A program made the position numbers and the translations under genes. This document shows positions 15,001 to 28,700 of a DNA stretch of 64,000 nucleotides, one piece after another. The notes below the pieces were generated by a model that was given only the letters and a program-made list of their open reading frames with translations, was not told the origin of the DNA and made no database searches. Where the stretch lies: assembly GCF_037975245.1 (NCBI RefSeq), contig NC_092578.1, positions 6,057,001 to 6,121,000 on the forward strand. The letters are read 5' to 3'. The stretch comes from Apostichopus japonicus (Eukaryota; Echinodermata; Holothuroidea; Aspidochirotida; Stichopodidae). Position 1 is the stretch's first letter. Each line of letters begins with the position of its first letter.

Positions 15001-18000
15001 ATCCCTTTAAGTTTAACTTATTGTTCGTACCATTTTAAAAATTCCTTGTATTTTCGCAACTTTGATATCCGTCATCGGGAAACTTATCCTGGGTAGTCGG
15101 CCTGTATTAAGGTAACATTACAGAAATGTCATCTGTCCATATCCCTTTTCTAATATCATTACCACAGGCAACTGATCAACCGTCACTACAAGGTGTATTA
15201 CCCAGTTCGCCATCACCTGATACAGACCATCGTCTACTCCATCCAGAGGTTGGGCTACACCCAAAATTCATCCATGGAGCACCGCAAACTGGTGGTGGAC
15301 CTGGTGGAGGTCATCATCAAGTGGGAGCTTCAGAGGATAAAAGATGAGGAACAAAGCAACACAGAGGTACGAATAATAAACACCAATGGTGCTAGTTGAG
15401 AGGGGACGCTTGATAAACTGCAATAGTGTTGTGCCTATACGAATTCTGACTAATGTTGACTTCCAAACAGGAGGTGGCTCGTTGATGAAGTTCTTTATGC
15501 TAGGATAATCGAAAAATAAAACTAAAGTCACCAAACCTTTGTTTTGGAATCATGAAGATTGAATATGTGGACTTTCAATTCAGACTCTGTCAGTTCTCTC
15601 TGGCCCCTTCATTCCTGTTCTTTCTTAAGATAGTATCCATAGCAACAAGTTTTAATTCTGCTGCTGCTTAATCATCTCTTTTGAAACATCGTAGTTCTGT
15701 GTTTCTGCAATCACACATTAAGGAGAATGTTTAGAGTCTTCTTGCTCTAGAAGTCTAACACTGTGCATTACTGTAATAGTATCCCTGATGTAATATGTTT
15801 ACGAGGTAACTATCTCTGTGCAGTACTGTTTTTATAACTATGATGTAATATGTTTTTGAGGTAACTATCTCTGTGCAGTACTGTATACTATTTTTCCGTT
15901 CTTGTGTTTTCTTAAACTTCTCTTTTACTTGTTTTAATCACTAGGCTGGCTCTGGAGGAGAACCAGACAGCAAGAGAGCTAGACACAGCTCTACGTCTGG
16001 CCCAGCATCACCAGTTGTAAGTAATCTATTTCTACATATTCATATTCCTTCTGTCCAGGAGTGCAATAACAGTTTCTTAGCAACCAGAATGTAGTGTTTA
16101 TTGTAAGATTCTACTTATGTCTAAACATGCTTTCATGTAAATGCTTTCCCAGTGTTAAACTGGAGAAACTTCAGTGAAAAAGATCAGCTTTAGAAAGAAT
16201 TGTGCAAAAGGTGTAGCTATTTGAAACATTTTATTCACCATGCAATTGTTATTGCCAACAAATTGATAGAAGTAAGGCAATGGAAAGACCACCTTGAAAG
16301 GCAACGATATAACATGCAAACTCATCATTTTAGTACAGAGCATATGGGTACAGTGGAGGTATAGCAGGGATGTGAATTGTGGTACCTGACAAAGTAAATT
16401 GTAAAACTCGATCGGCCATTTAAAACATCCCACACACACTCTCTGTCTTTTCTCCTGCAGACGCCCAAATCTTCCACCGACCCTAACCGTCAAGTCGACA
16501 AGGTCCATTCTGACTCGGTGGTCAACTTTTTGATCCGATTAGCCTGCCAGGTGAATGAGTCTGGGGCCTCTGTGGGATCACCAGGGGAACAGCTCTCTCG
16601 TAGGTGCATGGGCCTGCTAAAGATGGCCCTAAGGCCCGAGGTCTGGCCCACCAGTGATTTAAGGCTGTCATTCCTGGACAAGATATTTTCATCGATAGTG
16701 AGTTCATGTTTGATCTTGACTGCAATATCTCAGGGAAGGCAGGGGGGACCAGGTGGGTGGGAGCGTGGGGGGGTATGTGGTGGGGCCGAGGTCTGGCCCA
16801 CCAGTGATCTAAGGCTGTCATTCCTGGACAAGATATTTTCATCGATAGTGAGTTCATGTTTGATCTTGACAGCAATTTCTCAGGGAAGGCAGGGTGGGGT
16901 CCAGGGGGGGTGGGAGTGTTGGGGTGGGGTTTGTGGACCAGAGTCATGGCACAAATTATGGGGATCTGGCTCTTCCAACCCTGTGATTGATAATCTTTAA
17001 AGAGAAATTAATATTTTTGGTTGAGTTTGAAAATATTGATGCACATTGTTTGGCTGTAGTTCTAATATAAAAAGCCTCAACAATTGTGGAATTTTGAAGC
17101 TTAGTATAAATGAAATCTGTAGAGCTTTCTGCACAAATTTATTCCATTTCTTCTTCTTTAAGATCCTATTTTTGTGTTAATATCTGTACAGTTGTGAGAG
17201 ACTGTTTAATAGTAAATAAATAATAATAAAATGATAAATACATTTCTAAATTGCCGAATATGCAGAAATATAATTGTTCATGGCGCTGAAACAATCAAAA
17301 TAAGAACTGAAATGATGAGTCCTAAGTTGCCATTGAAAAGAATTAACATTAGGAGCGATTTTAAATTAACAGTGAGAAAGTGAGGCTGTATATGCAAATG
17401 CTCTTTCTCTAAAATGTGACCTTGTAACTGATTGTGTAAGGTTGAAAAAAAGGCCAGAAAAGCAGACTACGATCAGGGCAGTGTGGTAGAGGCTTGTTGT
17501 TGATTAAATAATTTTCATTTAATGTTGCGATCGAATTTTTTGATATTTTCCAGGATCAACCCACTCAAATCAACTTTGGCAACATCTGTGCCGGCCTCGA
17601 TGTTCTCAACTTCTTATTGACTATCATGGTAAGTTTCTATCACAGGATCATGTTGTTATCACATGATCAGGATCACACCACAGGATCAGACCATTATCAC
17701 ATGATCAGACCATTATCACAGGATCAGACAATTATCACAGGATCTAACTATTATCACAGGATCAGACAATTATCACATGATCAGACCATTATCACAGGAT
17801 CAGACCATTCCTGAGTGTAATTTTGATTAGTCTCGTAACATATTTCAAGAATAATGTCACCAGGGTCTCACAGCAAAAAGACACTGTCAAAAAACTTGTA
17901 AACTGAAGATTTGTCAGAAAATTGCCCTGAGTAAATGCTCTACCTCCCAGAGTAGCATCTATTCTTGCACCCTACTTGATTTAGTTATATATCAGTTCTA

Positions 18001-21000
18001 TATATTAGTCAGATAATCCAATATTCGTAAAAATTTACCACCTGGTTAATATCAAAGGGTATTCACCTCATTCCTGGTTAAATCAACCAACATATCCTGG
18101 TTGGTGCTAATACTATCCTGGTTAATATCATAAAATGTTCCACCTCTTTCCTGGTCAAATTAACCAAACTTTTCCTGGTTGGTGCTAATACTATCCTGAT
18201 TAATATGACAGAATGTTCCAGAAAATAACATTTTTTTTTTTTTTTGGACCGCAGGATAAACAAGCCATCTTGACAAGTTTGAAACCCTTGCAACGAGGCA
18301 TAGTCAAATGCATGACATGTGACAATACAAAGGTCATAAGGTCTGTTCACTCTCTGCTAGTGCGCTTGATGGGAATATTCCCGACAGAACCAGGTAAATA
18401 TCTTCATTTGCTTAATCTACCTCTTCTTGATTCTGCATATCTGATTATCTTGAGATCGTCTGATGTTCTTTTCGGAAGGGTGCATCTGAAGTACTGAGTA
18501 ATTTATTGGTAGACATCGTTTTTGGTACGACTGATGTTGTTCACTCAGTTTGTTACTAATGTACCGCAGGTCTTCTGACAAGTAACGTAAACTACATTGT
18601 AAATTATACAATGAATATTCATTTATTATCAGATTTATGGCATGCTGTTACGTAACTTAACTATTGTGCATACCTCAAATAATTGGTGATAGTGTTGTAC
18701 CCTTCAAGTTTTCTTGTGTGAGGTTTTTATAGTTTGTGTCTTGTTTCAAGATTTAGATAAAGTCATGCCTCTGTACTTCATTCTGTGCACCTCATTCCGT
18801 TTGACTCATAAGCAGGTAGTTCGTCGATTGCATCAAAGTTTGAGGAGCTGGAAGCACTGTATGCCGGTGTCGGTAAAATCATCTACGAAGGCTTAACAGC
18901 TTACGAAAAGTAAGTTCAACTTTACGTCATCTTTGGATTTTATCAATAAAAAATCATGACTTGCCACATTGAGGTTCCTGCAAGCATTTTATATTTTAAT
19001 TTTGAGTTTGCGTCAAAAAAGTTAATTACAGTGGAAATTAAGTATTTTTCGAATGTTCGCCTTAAAGCTTTACTGCTTGGCTTGCTACTTGTGGCAGTCA
19101 GTGCTGAGTTGGTTAAAGAAGGAATTAGGGTTTCACAGAGAATTCTGACCAGACTTATCTACGTTCTACTATTACTGTAAGAGGTACAAAATAATCACCT
19201 CTGATATGCATGCCTCCTTCCTATCGCAAACAGCTTCTTTGTCAAACATTAAAGAACGTAGAGTTAACGTTTCTGTTTTGTCCAGCTTGGAGAAGAAATA
19301 GCAAAACAGCATGTCACTTTTGTAATTCTGTATATAGTCTTGACATGGTATGCATTAGTACACTAAATGGTAACCAAGGGCTGCCAATGGTACCCCCCAT
19401 GGTGACTTCAGATACCATTACTCAATGTACAAAGTCTCTTTTTCTACAAGGGCTGCCAATGGTACCCCCATGGTGACCTCAGATACCATTCAATGAACAA
19501 TGTCTCGTTTTCTACGAGGGCTGCCATGGTATACCCCGTGGTGACCTCAGATACCATTCAATGTTCAATGTCTCTTTTCCTACCAGGGCTGCCAATGGTA
19601 CCCCCATGGTGACCTCAGATACCATTACTCAATGTACAAAGTCTCTTTCTACCTGGGCAATGGTAGAAAGCCATGGTGACCTCAGATACCATTCAATGTA
19701 CAATGTCTCTTTTCCTACCAGGGCTGCCAATGGTATCCCCCATGGTGACCTCAGATACCATTCATTGTACAAAGTCTCTTGTTTACCAGGGCTGCCTATG
19801 GTATCCCCCATGGTGACCTCATATACTGTTATTCAATGTACAATGTCTCTTTTCCTACCAGGGCTGCCAATGGTACCCCCACTCCTCGACTATTCGGTAC
19901 CCTGATGATACTGAAGGCTGCGTGCACCACTAATGTCAGTTACATTGATCGACTGATATCGGTCTTCATGAGAGCGTTACAGAAGATGGCCAGAGAGCAC
20001 CTTCAACCTACTACCACAGAACCAAACTCATGTGAGCAAATGGAATATTTTCTTCTCTTTGGATTCAAGTATTCCACATTCATACTACTGAATTTATATA
20101 TCTTATACATGTATTTATACATATTTAATGGAAGAAATAAATTAATTGAAATATATAATACCGAGTTGGGACTATTTTAATATATACTATACTTTCAAGT
20201 CACTCATGAAAGTATGAGCAGTATGAATAGCTTATTTCTATTTGATAAAGGTTAGGAACTGTTGTATACTGTCAGTACGAGTGCTTTAGAGCATGATATT
20301 AGAGGAGAGTATAGAGTGGTACTAGCTGTTGGGAATTGCCCTAACTGGCTGATTTATGACACAGAATTATCCACATGCCTTGCTTGCGGATACTCCTAGA
20401 AAAATCTCTTGTTTATGAAGGATATATGCGAAGGAAAGGACTTCATTCGTTAATGAAATGCATTTTCTATGGAGTTTTCCTTACGTTTAATGTGTAACTG
20501 TGATAGAAAGATGTTTTTAATCATTCATTGCTGTATATTAATTCCTAATAGGATATTTATTTTTATTTATATTTATTTTTCATTAGTATTATATTAATTA
20601 ATGAATAAGTATCACCTTATGATCACAGTTAGGCCTAAATGTAAGGATATATCTGATAGAAAGTCCATTCCCATGTACAAAAGGATTACACTTCCTTCAA
20701 ATATATCTGTCACAAATAAGAACGTCTCCTGTGCATATTTTACGTGATGAGGGTGTGGATAAATGGATGGATATATGAAACTTTTTTACATAATTATTCA
20801 TAGTTGCCTCGTAGCTGCTAGTGATTAGCTTGGATCTATGGATATACGGATGGATATATGAAACATATTTTACATAATTATTTCACAGTTGCCTCTGAGC
20901 TGCTTGTCATCAGCCTGGATCTAGTCAAGAACAGAGTCTGTGTGATGAGTACTGAGATGAGACGTAACCTAGTGCATTCCATCCTGGCAGCTCTCATAGA

Positions 21001-24000
21001 GAAGTCTGCTGATGCTAAGGTCCTCAAGACGATTGTACGAATGGTGGAGGAATGGGTCAAAGCAAAGGCAAGTATTCAAAGTGTATTAAACCAAGCATCC
21101 TATTATCTGACAGTTGGGCTTCATAGCTGTACTGCACTGTTTTGTTATGTCATGCTTTCTGTCAGAAGCATCTGGAGTTTGTTTTTAGTTTTTTTGGGGG
21201 GAGGGGGCAGAAGGGGTGGGTTCTTTTTTCGTAAAAAGCATTCTTGTTGAGTAATCTATCTTATCAATTGTATTTTATTCTTTTAGACACCAACAGTGAT
21301 AAACCAGTCTTTCTCACCGAAAGAGAAAACGGTCCTCCTGGTCAAACTGATGCAGTACGTAGAAAAACGATTTCCGGATGAAGCTGATCTCAATGCCCAG
21401 TTCCTGGAGCTTGTAAACTGGGTATACAGGTAATAACTTAAGACTTCATATTTAAGAAACTGTTTTTAAATTAAGTTTTATCAATTTTATTAATTTGTCT
21501 GGGCAACAGAAGCTGGGAGTTGGTCCATCGACTTTCTTTTCCACTTTTCCTGTGCTACGTGGTTGATGAATTTGAGACGTACGTATCCTGTTACTGGCAA
21601 TAGCTCTTTAATTTACTCTGTCACTTCAAGATAAACAGCTGTACAGGTTTTTAGATTCATGTTTTCTTGGAGAAATTTTGTGAAGTATATCATGTAATAA
21701 TTTATGCTATAAAGTGAGCTTTCTCCTCTTGGGTGAGCAGCGAGTCTCGGTAAAATTTCAGAGTACATTACAGATTTAATTTATGAATTACTTCATGCCA
21801 GATGCTGTGACAGTGAATATTCAGTAGCCTGTAAACTTGTCATTGTGTTCGAAAAAGGGTAAAAACAGCTCGCTTGGATCAATAGTATGTCGTAAAAGTC
21901 ATTGTTTGCAGAGAAATTATAACCCAGATGCTTTTACTGATAAGTCTAATCCTGGTTTTTTGTTCAAGATTTTGATTTATTTGTTTACTTTTTTTTCCCT
22001 TTCAAAAGGGATGAAGCCCTGGCAGGGAGTGAGCTTACTTCTAAGCTAGAACCAGCGTTCCTAGCAGGGTTAAGATGTCCACAACCTCTGATTAGAGCCA
22101 AGTTCTTTGAGGTATGGTATGGTAATGTCAACTTCTCTGTGTGTGGTATGGTGTGGTAAAGATGATTTACATCATTGATTACACTGGACATTTTTATCTC
22201 TCCTATCTTTAGCTCCTTAGAAGAGTTATTTGGAGAAATTTAGAGCACATTGTAGCCTGACAATCTTCAAAAACGAATACTGGCATTCGTTAGGTGATAT
22301 CTCTAATTGAATATAGAGGCTGACTTTTATAATTCTACACCCATAGCTGAGCATATCGAATCACACAGGTGGGTTGCCTGCGGCCCTAAGATGAATCTTC
22401 TGTGGCCATATTCAAAATGACAATTGCATGTTTACAAGCCATTCTTATCACCCTTAACACTCTTAACAATGAACTCATTACACACTCTTAACACCCTCAT
22501 CATCATATATGTTAATCTATTGTTGTTTGGATATTTATTCTTTTCTTTTGTGTTTTTCTATTGTTCTTATTCTGAAACAGGTCTTCAATAATAGTATCCG
22601 AAGACGGCTCTTCGACAGACTGCTGTACATTATTGACTCACAAAACTGGGAGGCCATGGGAACTCACTACTGGCTGAAACAGTGCATGGAGGTAAAAAAA
22701 CAATGGCAGTCTAACAAAGGAATCTATTGTTTCACAAGAGAATTGTATCGCAAGTGCATTGTTTCACAAATGCATTGTTTCACAAGTGTATTAGCTTAAG
22801 TTAATGCTGACATTAACAAGAAATCTACACATGAAACTAAATGGTGGAAAGAGGGGGGGGGGAGGTTTTCAGGTGAATTTGAAGTGATTTTGTCGCTAGA
22901 TGAGGAAAATTACACATTCCATTAAGTCATTAGTTATTGTGTCTTAAAGCAGTGATGTAATCACTGTGAATTTAATTCTTGTGAAACTGAAAAGTTTGGT
23001 AAAAGACATAACCTGGAAATTCTGCTTCCTTTATTTGTTGTTCCTAAGACCCTTCCCTTTGTAAGATTTTAAAAGGTTTTATCGGAAATGTTCTGCAGTG
23101 ATGAATGGCCTTGTTGTCCGACCTGTTTGCTTTGTTATCTAAAGGTGTACTCTAAGAATCTGAAAAGTTTTCAAAACAAATAATAAAAGTGCACCTCCAT
23201 TTCCTAATGGATCCTTTCCAGTAATTTGAGTGTTTGTGAAGCTGACAGAAGATATTTGACCACTGACTCATAAGTTTGTCATTTGTTTAATGTCAAATGA
23301 AACACATTTTTTAATCAGTTTTAATATTTCTTAACCAAACCAGCTCGTTTTGGTGGTGAGCCTGAACCTTCCGAACATCACGACCATCAACTCATCCCAA
23401 CTTCCAGCCATCACTAATGTCATCAATCTAGCTGACAGCCAGGAGAAGACAGCCTTCCAGCTCGCCTCTCATGTCAAGGAGGAGCCCATGGACACTGATG
23501 CAGATGGACAGAAGGAAGAGGTAAGTGATCACCGTAAAGGCTACAAGAGAGAAAGAGAAAACCGTTTTAAATGGTTAATACCTCTATTAACTGTAGGGGT
23601 CAACAATTGTCACCTAATGTCATGCTGAATAGCTTGAATAGCTCAAACGTATGAAGTTTTCTGTGAAATGTCATGTGGATTGTCGAAACGAAACTCTTGG
23701 AACAAGAGCAAGCCTTTATTTCCCCTTCCTTTTGTTTTGGGTCCAAAATTTCATGCTGTTTTAAAGTGGGGGTGGAAAGACAGTTTAAGTGCAAGTTAAG
23801 CTTTATGCAAGTTACTATAAGAAATTACAAAACAAATGATACTTGATTTTTCCCTCTCTATATTGACACTCCGGTATATCTTGTACAGAAATATGGTAAC
23901 TAAACTACTGATAGTTTGGTAGTATTCATTAAAAAATTGATTAAAGAGTGCAAAAGGTGGTGATACAGTGCTGCTAGTTCGTGGAGGAGTACTATCAAAG

Positions 24001-25682
24001 AAGAGGATTTCAGGGAATAATTTAGTATTTAAAGTTTGTATTGCAGTTTTGAAGATTGACCGTTCCCTTATGAAATACTAGGATAAATTATTCGCTGGAA
24101 TTATCCAACTTGGGAATCGTGTCAAACATAAGACATTTGAGGGGGCTGCAGCCTGATGCAGCCAGGCTGAGTAGGACATAATCTACTGTAATCTAATGTA
24201 GTTGCATACAATAGGTACTGCTGGTCTGCAGATTTACTGTTTGATAATAATTCAGCATTGCTGCAGGGGATTTCTCAGCTGCTGCAGCTTTTCTTATTGA
24301 CAAGATGGCTTATGACTGGATTATTGATTACCAGACTAGCCAGTGCAACTTTACAGATTGAATGTAAATTAATAATATTTGTTGAAAATCTTTTTCTTTC
24401 TTTTTTAAGTTAAGGAATACTTTCTTGGTGTCAACCAATTTGTTATAATGTGAGTCTTTCATAACTCTTATTTTAATTGTAAAATTCAAATCTAACTGGT
24501 TTTAAAATTATCATATTTGAATACAGGATGTTGAGATTGACATTGAAATCACCCAGCCGGAGACTCAAACAGCCACTCACTCAACAACAGAAGCAGAAGC
24601 CTCGACAGCGAGACCAACCACCGATTCTAAGCACCATCTCCATCAGTTTCTCACCAGGTCAAGGAAATTTATTGAGAGTCTACGGGAAGTAAGAGTAAGT
24701 CCTCTCAAAACAAGATTAGATAGAAGTTCTAGCTTTATTTTTATTTATTTATTTAATTTATTTTTTTATTAATTTTTTTTCCCCTCCCAAATTTCTCTTG
24801 AAATACTTCCCCTGCTACTTTCTGGGTTGTACCAAGTGAAATTGGTGTGTGATTTCATGTTAGATGGTATGTAGTGTACAGCACCATTAAAATACTGGCT
24901 AGCTGAGTAGAGCAAAGGACCTGTGTTCCATAGGACACTGATGAGAATTCTGTTCCAGCTGATTGTGTCTCTGCACTGTTAAAAACTAATGTTAGAGTGT
25001 AACTAATATTACATTTTATACTTGGATATTCTAACCTTTGATTTACATCCCTCCAAATTAGTAGTTCATCATTCCATTTCTGTTAAAGTTGACAAAGTCT
25101 AACCGTCTCTTCCCACTCTCCTTTACAGACAATTAACTTCCTGGCAGCATTCTCTCAGCTCTGTCACAGCGACACGGATTTGACCAATGAGCTGTGGATC
25201 AATCTCTTTCCACAAATTTGGAAAATACTCAGTGAGAAAGAGCAAGCTGTGAGTCTTTCATCCTATCCACTCTTTTAAATGCATTTAATTTTGTAACCTT
25301 TGTTCACAGCTAGGCAAGCTTGATGAATTCAAGAAGGTAGCCTCAAATGTTTGTTGAAATTGTGGTTTGTGCTTACTTAATACCTCAAGACTGTCAGGTT
25401 GCAATGTTTTACAAATTAATCAAATCTGTAGGGAGTATGCTATCTCGATGGAACAGGGCTTGAATCAACTTGGGATAAAACTGTATGTGCAATGAGTGCC
25501 AACTGGTTGTACTTTGTAAAGTTACGTTGTCAAGTTATTAAGTGCAAATTATTTAGTGTTAAGTGCAAATTTAGTGCAAAGTTACTTAATTTTCATAGGT
25601 CTTCCTGTGAGGTTCCTTTTCTTCTGCCCTGATGGATCTGGAAATGTGAAATGTTGTGCTATCCTGACATTAATTAATTAGT

Positions 25683-25713
<31 letters not shown>

Positions 25714-28700
25714 TCTATTTATATATTTATTTATCTATTTATCTATTTATTTACTTTTAACATGTAGACTTTGTCTCAAGAGATGGGTCCATTCCTCTGT
25801 AGCGGTAGTCATCACTACCAGAAGGAGGCCCAGCTCAGCGTCATCAAGACCATGGCAGAGGCAATATCTAAATGCATCCCACCAATCAACATCAGACCCT
25901 GTGTCACTAAGGTTAGTTGAAACTTTGGATAATCTTTTATGTTGCAACTGTAATGTACAGCTTCTCCAGTCACAGTGATAAGCTTGTATTCTCTTTGTTG
26001 TAAATTGTGTAAATCTTAACATTGAGGGTAGAACAGGGAAAGAGGTAAACATGGGTGGGAGGGGGGGGGGCAATGTTATTTAAAATTCATCTGTTGTCTT
26101 CCATAAAATCAGGCAGAATCATTGAAAACTTGACCATTAGAACTTGTTGAATTTTTCATACATATATATTATTTCAAATACTAAATAGTTTTATTTTTTT
26201 CAAGCTAATAAACCTTCTGTTATGTGTGCTTCTCTTGATTCATCAGTACCTGGGTAAAAGTCACAACCTCTGGCATCGATCCATCTTGATGTTGGAGCTG
26301 ACCGCCATCGAGAGCGGATTCAGCAGCCACCACCGACCCAAGAATGTCAGCGTCAGTGTGTACGACTTTTACGAACCGGATAGCGCAGTGACGACTCAAA
26401 TGGTAAACAGCGAGAGACAGACAGAACTGCCTCATATTGTGTATCCTCTGGTAATGGAATGTAACCCTCTATCAACCCCACCATCTCCCTCTGCTGTAGC
26501 TTAGACAGTGCTAGCAACACATGAAACAAACCTGCATGAACTTGTGTTGAATATTAATAAAGTCAAAACTTTGCACATGAGACTAGTAGTACCGGTAATA
26601 TAGAATGAGTACAAGTACATTTAATATTCATCCTTCCTATGAGTACAAGGCTGTAAGTTGATGTTGAAGGCTCTAAGAGAATGAGTACTAGTACCTATAA
26701 TATACTGGAATATACTAGACTATACTGTACTATACTGTACTAGACTAAACTGTACTAGACTATACTATATTATACTATACTAGTACCTATACTATACTAC
26801 ACTTTACTATACTATACCAAACCATGCTCTACTGTACCGTACCGTCCCACAGCATACAGTATCATACCATACCATACTATTCAGTACTAAATAATACTAT
26901 ACTATACTAGACTATACCGTACTAGACTATACTGTACTAGACTATACTGTACTAGACTATACTATACCGTACTAGACTAAACTACTGTACTAGACTATAT
27001 TATACTATACTAGTACCTATACTATACTACACTTTACTATACCATACCATGCTGTACTGTACCATACCGTACTTTCCCACATACAGTTTCATACCATACC
27101 ATGCTCAGTACTATACAATACTGTACTAGACTATACTGTACTAGACTTTATGATACTATACTAGTACCTGTACTACACTTTACTATACTATACCATGCTC
27201 TACTGTACTATACTGTACCGTCCAATAACATACCGTATCATACTATACAATACTATACCATACTAAACTGTACTATACTAGGTTTCCAAAATGCACTTGA
27301 GTAAAATAGTAAAGACAGAAAGGCGAGTACAATTACAAGCAACTATGTGAGGATACTTGTACGAGTGCAGACCACTACAAGTCTAATATATAATGGATTT
27401 GGGGGGATATTTGTACATTGGATCTCTGTAAAATTGCACCACTTTTAAATCAGTTCTTTAAGATTTATCTTCGAGTTGTGTTTTTTTTTTTTTCTGAAGG
27501 AAACATTGGACTCGTTAGCAGAGTTGTACGAGCGTTTAGAGGAGGAAGACATGTGGGCGGGACTCTGGCAGAAACGTTGCAAGTATCCCGAGACGTCGAC
27601 CGCCATCTCGTACGAGCAGCAGGGTTTCTTTGAGGAAGCCCAGGCGTGTTACGAACAGGCCATGACCAAGGCTAGGGTGGAGCACAACAATGGCCCTGCT
27701 AACCCTGCTGTGTTCCCGGAGTACCAGCTGTGGGAGAACCACTGGATTCATTGTTCGAAGGAACTCAGTCAGTGGGACTTGATGATGGAGTATGGTAACA
27801 CTAAGGGTAATGCCAACCCTCACCTGGTCCTCGAGAGTGCCTGGAGGGTACCCAACTGGAATGCTATGAAGGAGGCCCTTGCTCAGGTCAGTTGCAAACT
27901 TGGGTCCCATAAGATCAATTAGTATTCATTTACCGTGTGTGTTTCTGCGCAAACTTAGTTAAACTATAATGGGATAATGGTTAAGTTTGCCAGCTTTGAC
28001 TGTAAAATAACATTTAAAATGAATAAGATTTGTGTGTATGTTTGTCATATTAGTAGGGGAGCTAGTATCTAAACTTCTTTGCAATTTTACTTGTCACACT
28101 TAAAAAAAAAAGTTGCCTTCTTTTACAAGAAAGATTTTGTATCAGTTTTTTGCCTTGTCTATTTTTTGGGTGGGTGTTACAAGAACAATGCAATAGGCAC
28201 ATTGTTTACATCAGCATGGTAGTATACTGCTGCAGTAGCAACACAACCCTGGAGAGATCTGTGATGTAAATAACTGTAAATTCTCTAAGGGGTTAATTTT
28301 AACCAATAGTATATTATAGTTTTTTCTTTTGGTCATGATGTACTTTGCTGTAAATGTGTACAAGACATTAGATAAAGTGCATCATAATTATGCGCATTCC
28401 CACCCTGCTGGTCGTTATTATCTGGCCATTTGCTCTCATTCCTCGGACAGGTCGAGTTGAGTTGTCCTCGCGAGATGAACTGGAAGGTGAACATGTACCG
28501 CGGTTTCATCGCTATCTGCCATCCGGACGAGAAGAACCTAACCCTGATCGACAGATTGGTGGAGATGTCCAGCAACCAGGCGGTCAAGGAGTGGCGTCGC
28601 CTCCCCCACTACGTCACCCAGGCCCACATGCCGCTGCTCCAGGCTGCTCAGAGGATCATGGAACTACAGGAGGCTGCTCAGGTCCACCACGGTCTGCAGC

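Noticed and set aside
16698-17000. Intron 24 sequence as a normal extension of exon 24
   Set aside because: Conserved TRRAP sequence ends at FLDKIFSSI and resumes exactly in phase at exon 25 using the first donor. The longer form is possible but not the default.
17638-17812. Possible CRISPR-like array
   Set aside because: Eukaryotic intron; the units abut without separate unique spacers, so it is an ordinary minisatellite.
19378-19905. Extra coding exons in the repeated acceptor units
   Set aside because: Frames shift between units and most would hit a stop in or just after exon 28. Only the 19790 copy is frame-compatible, so I report it as a possible alternative acceptor, not an exon.
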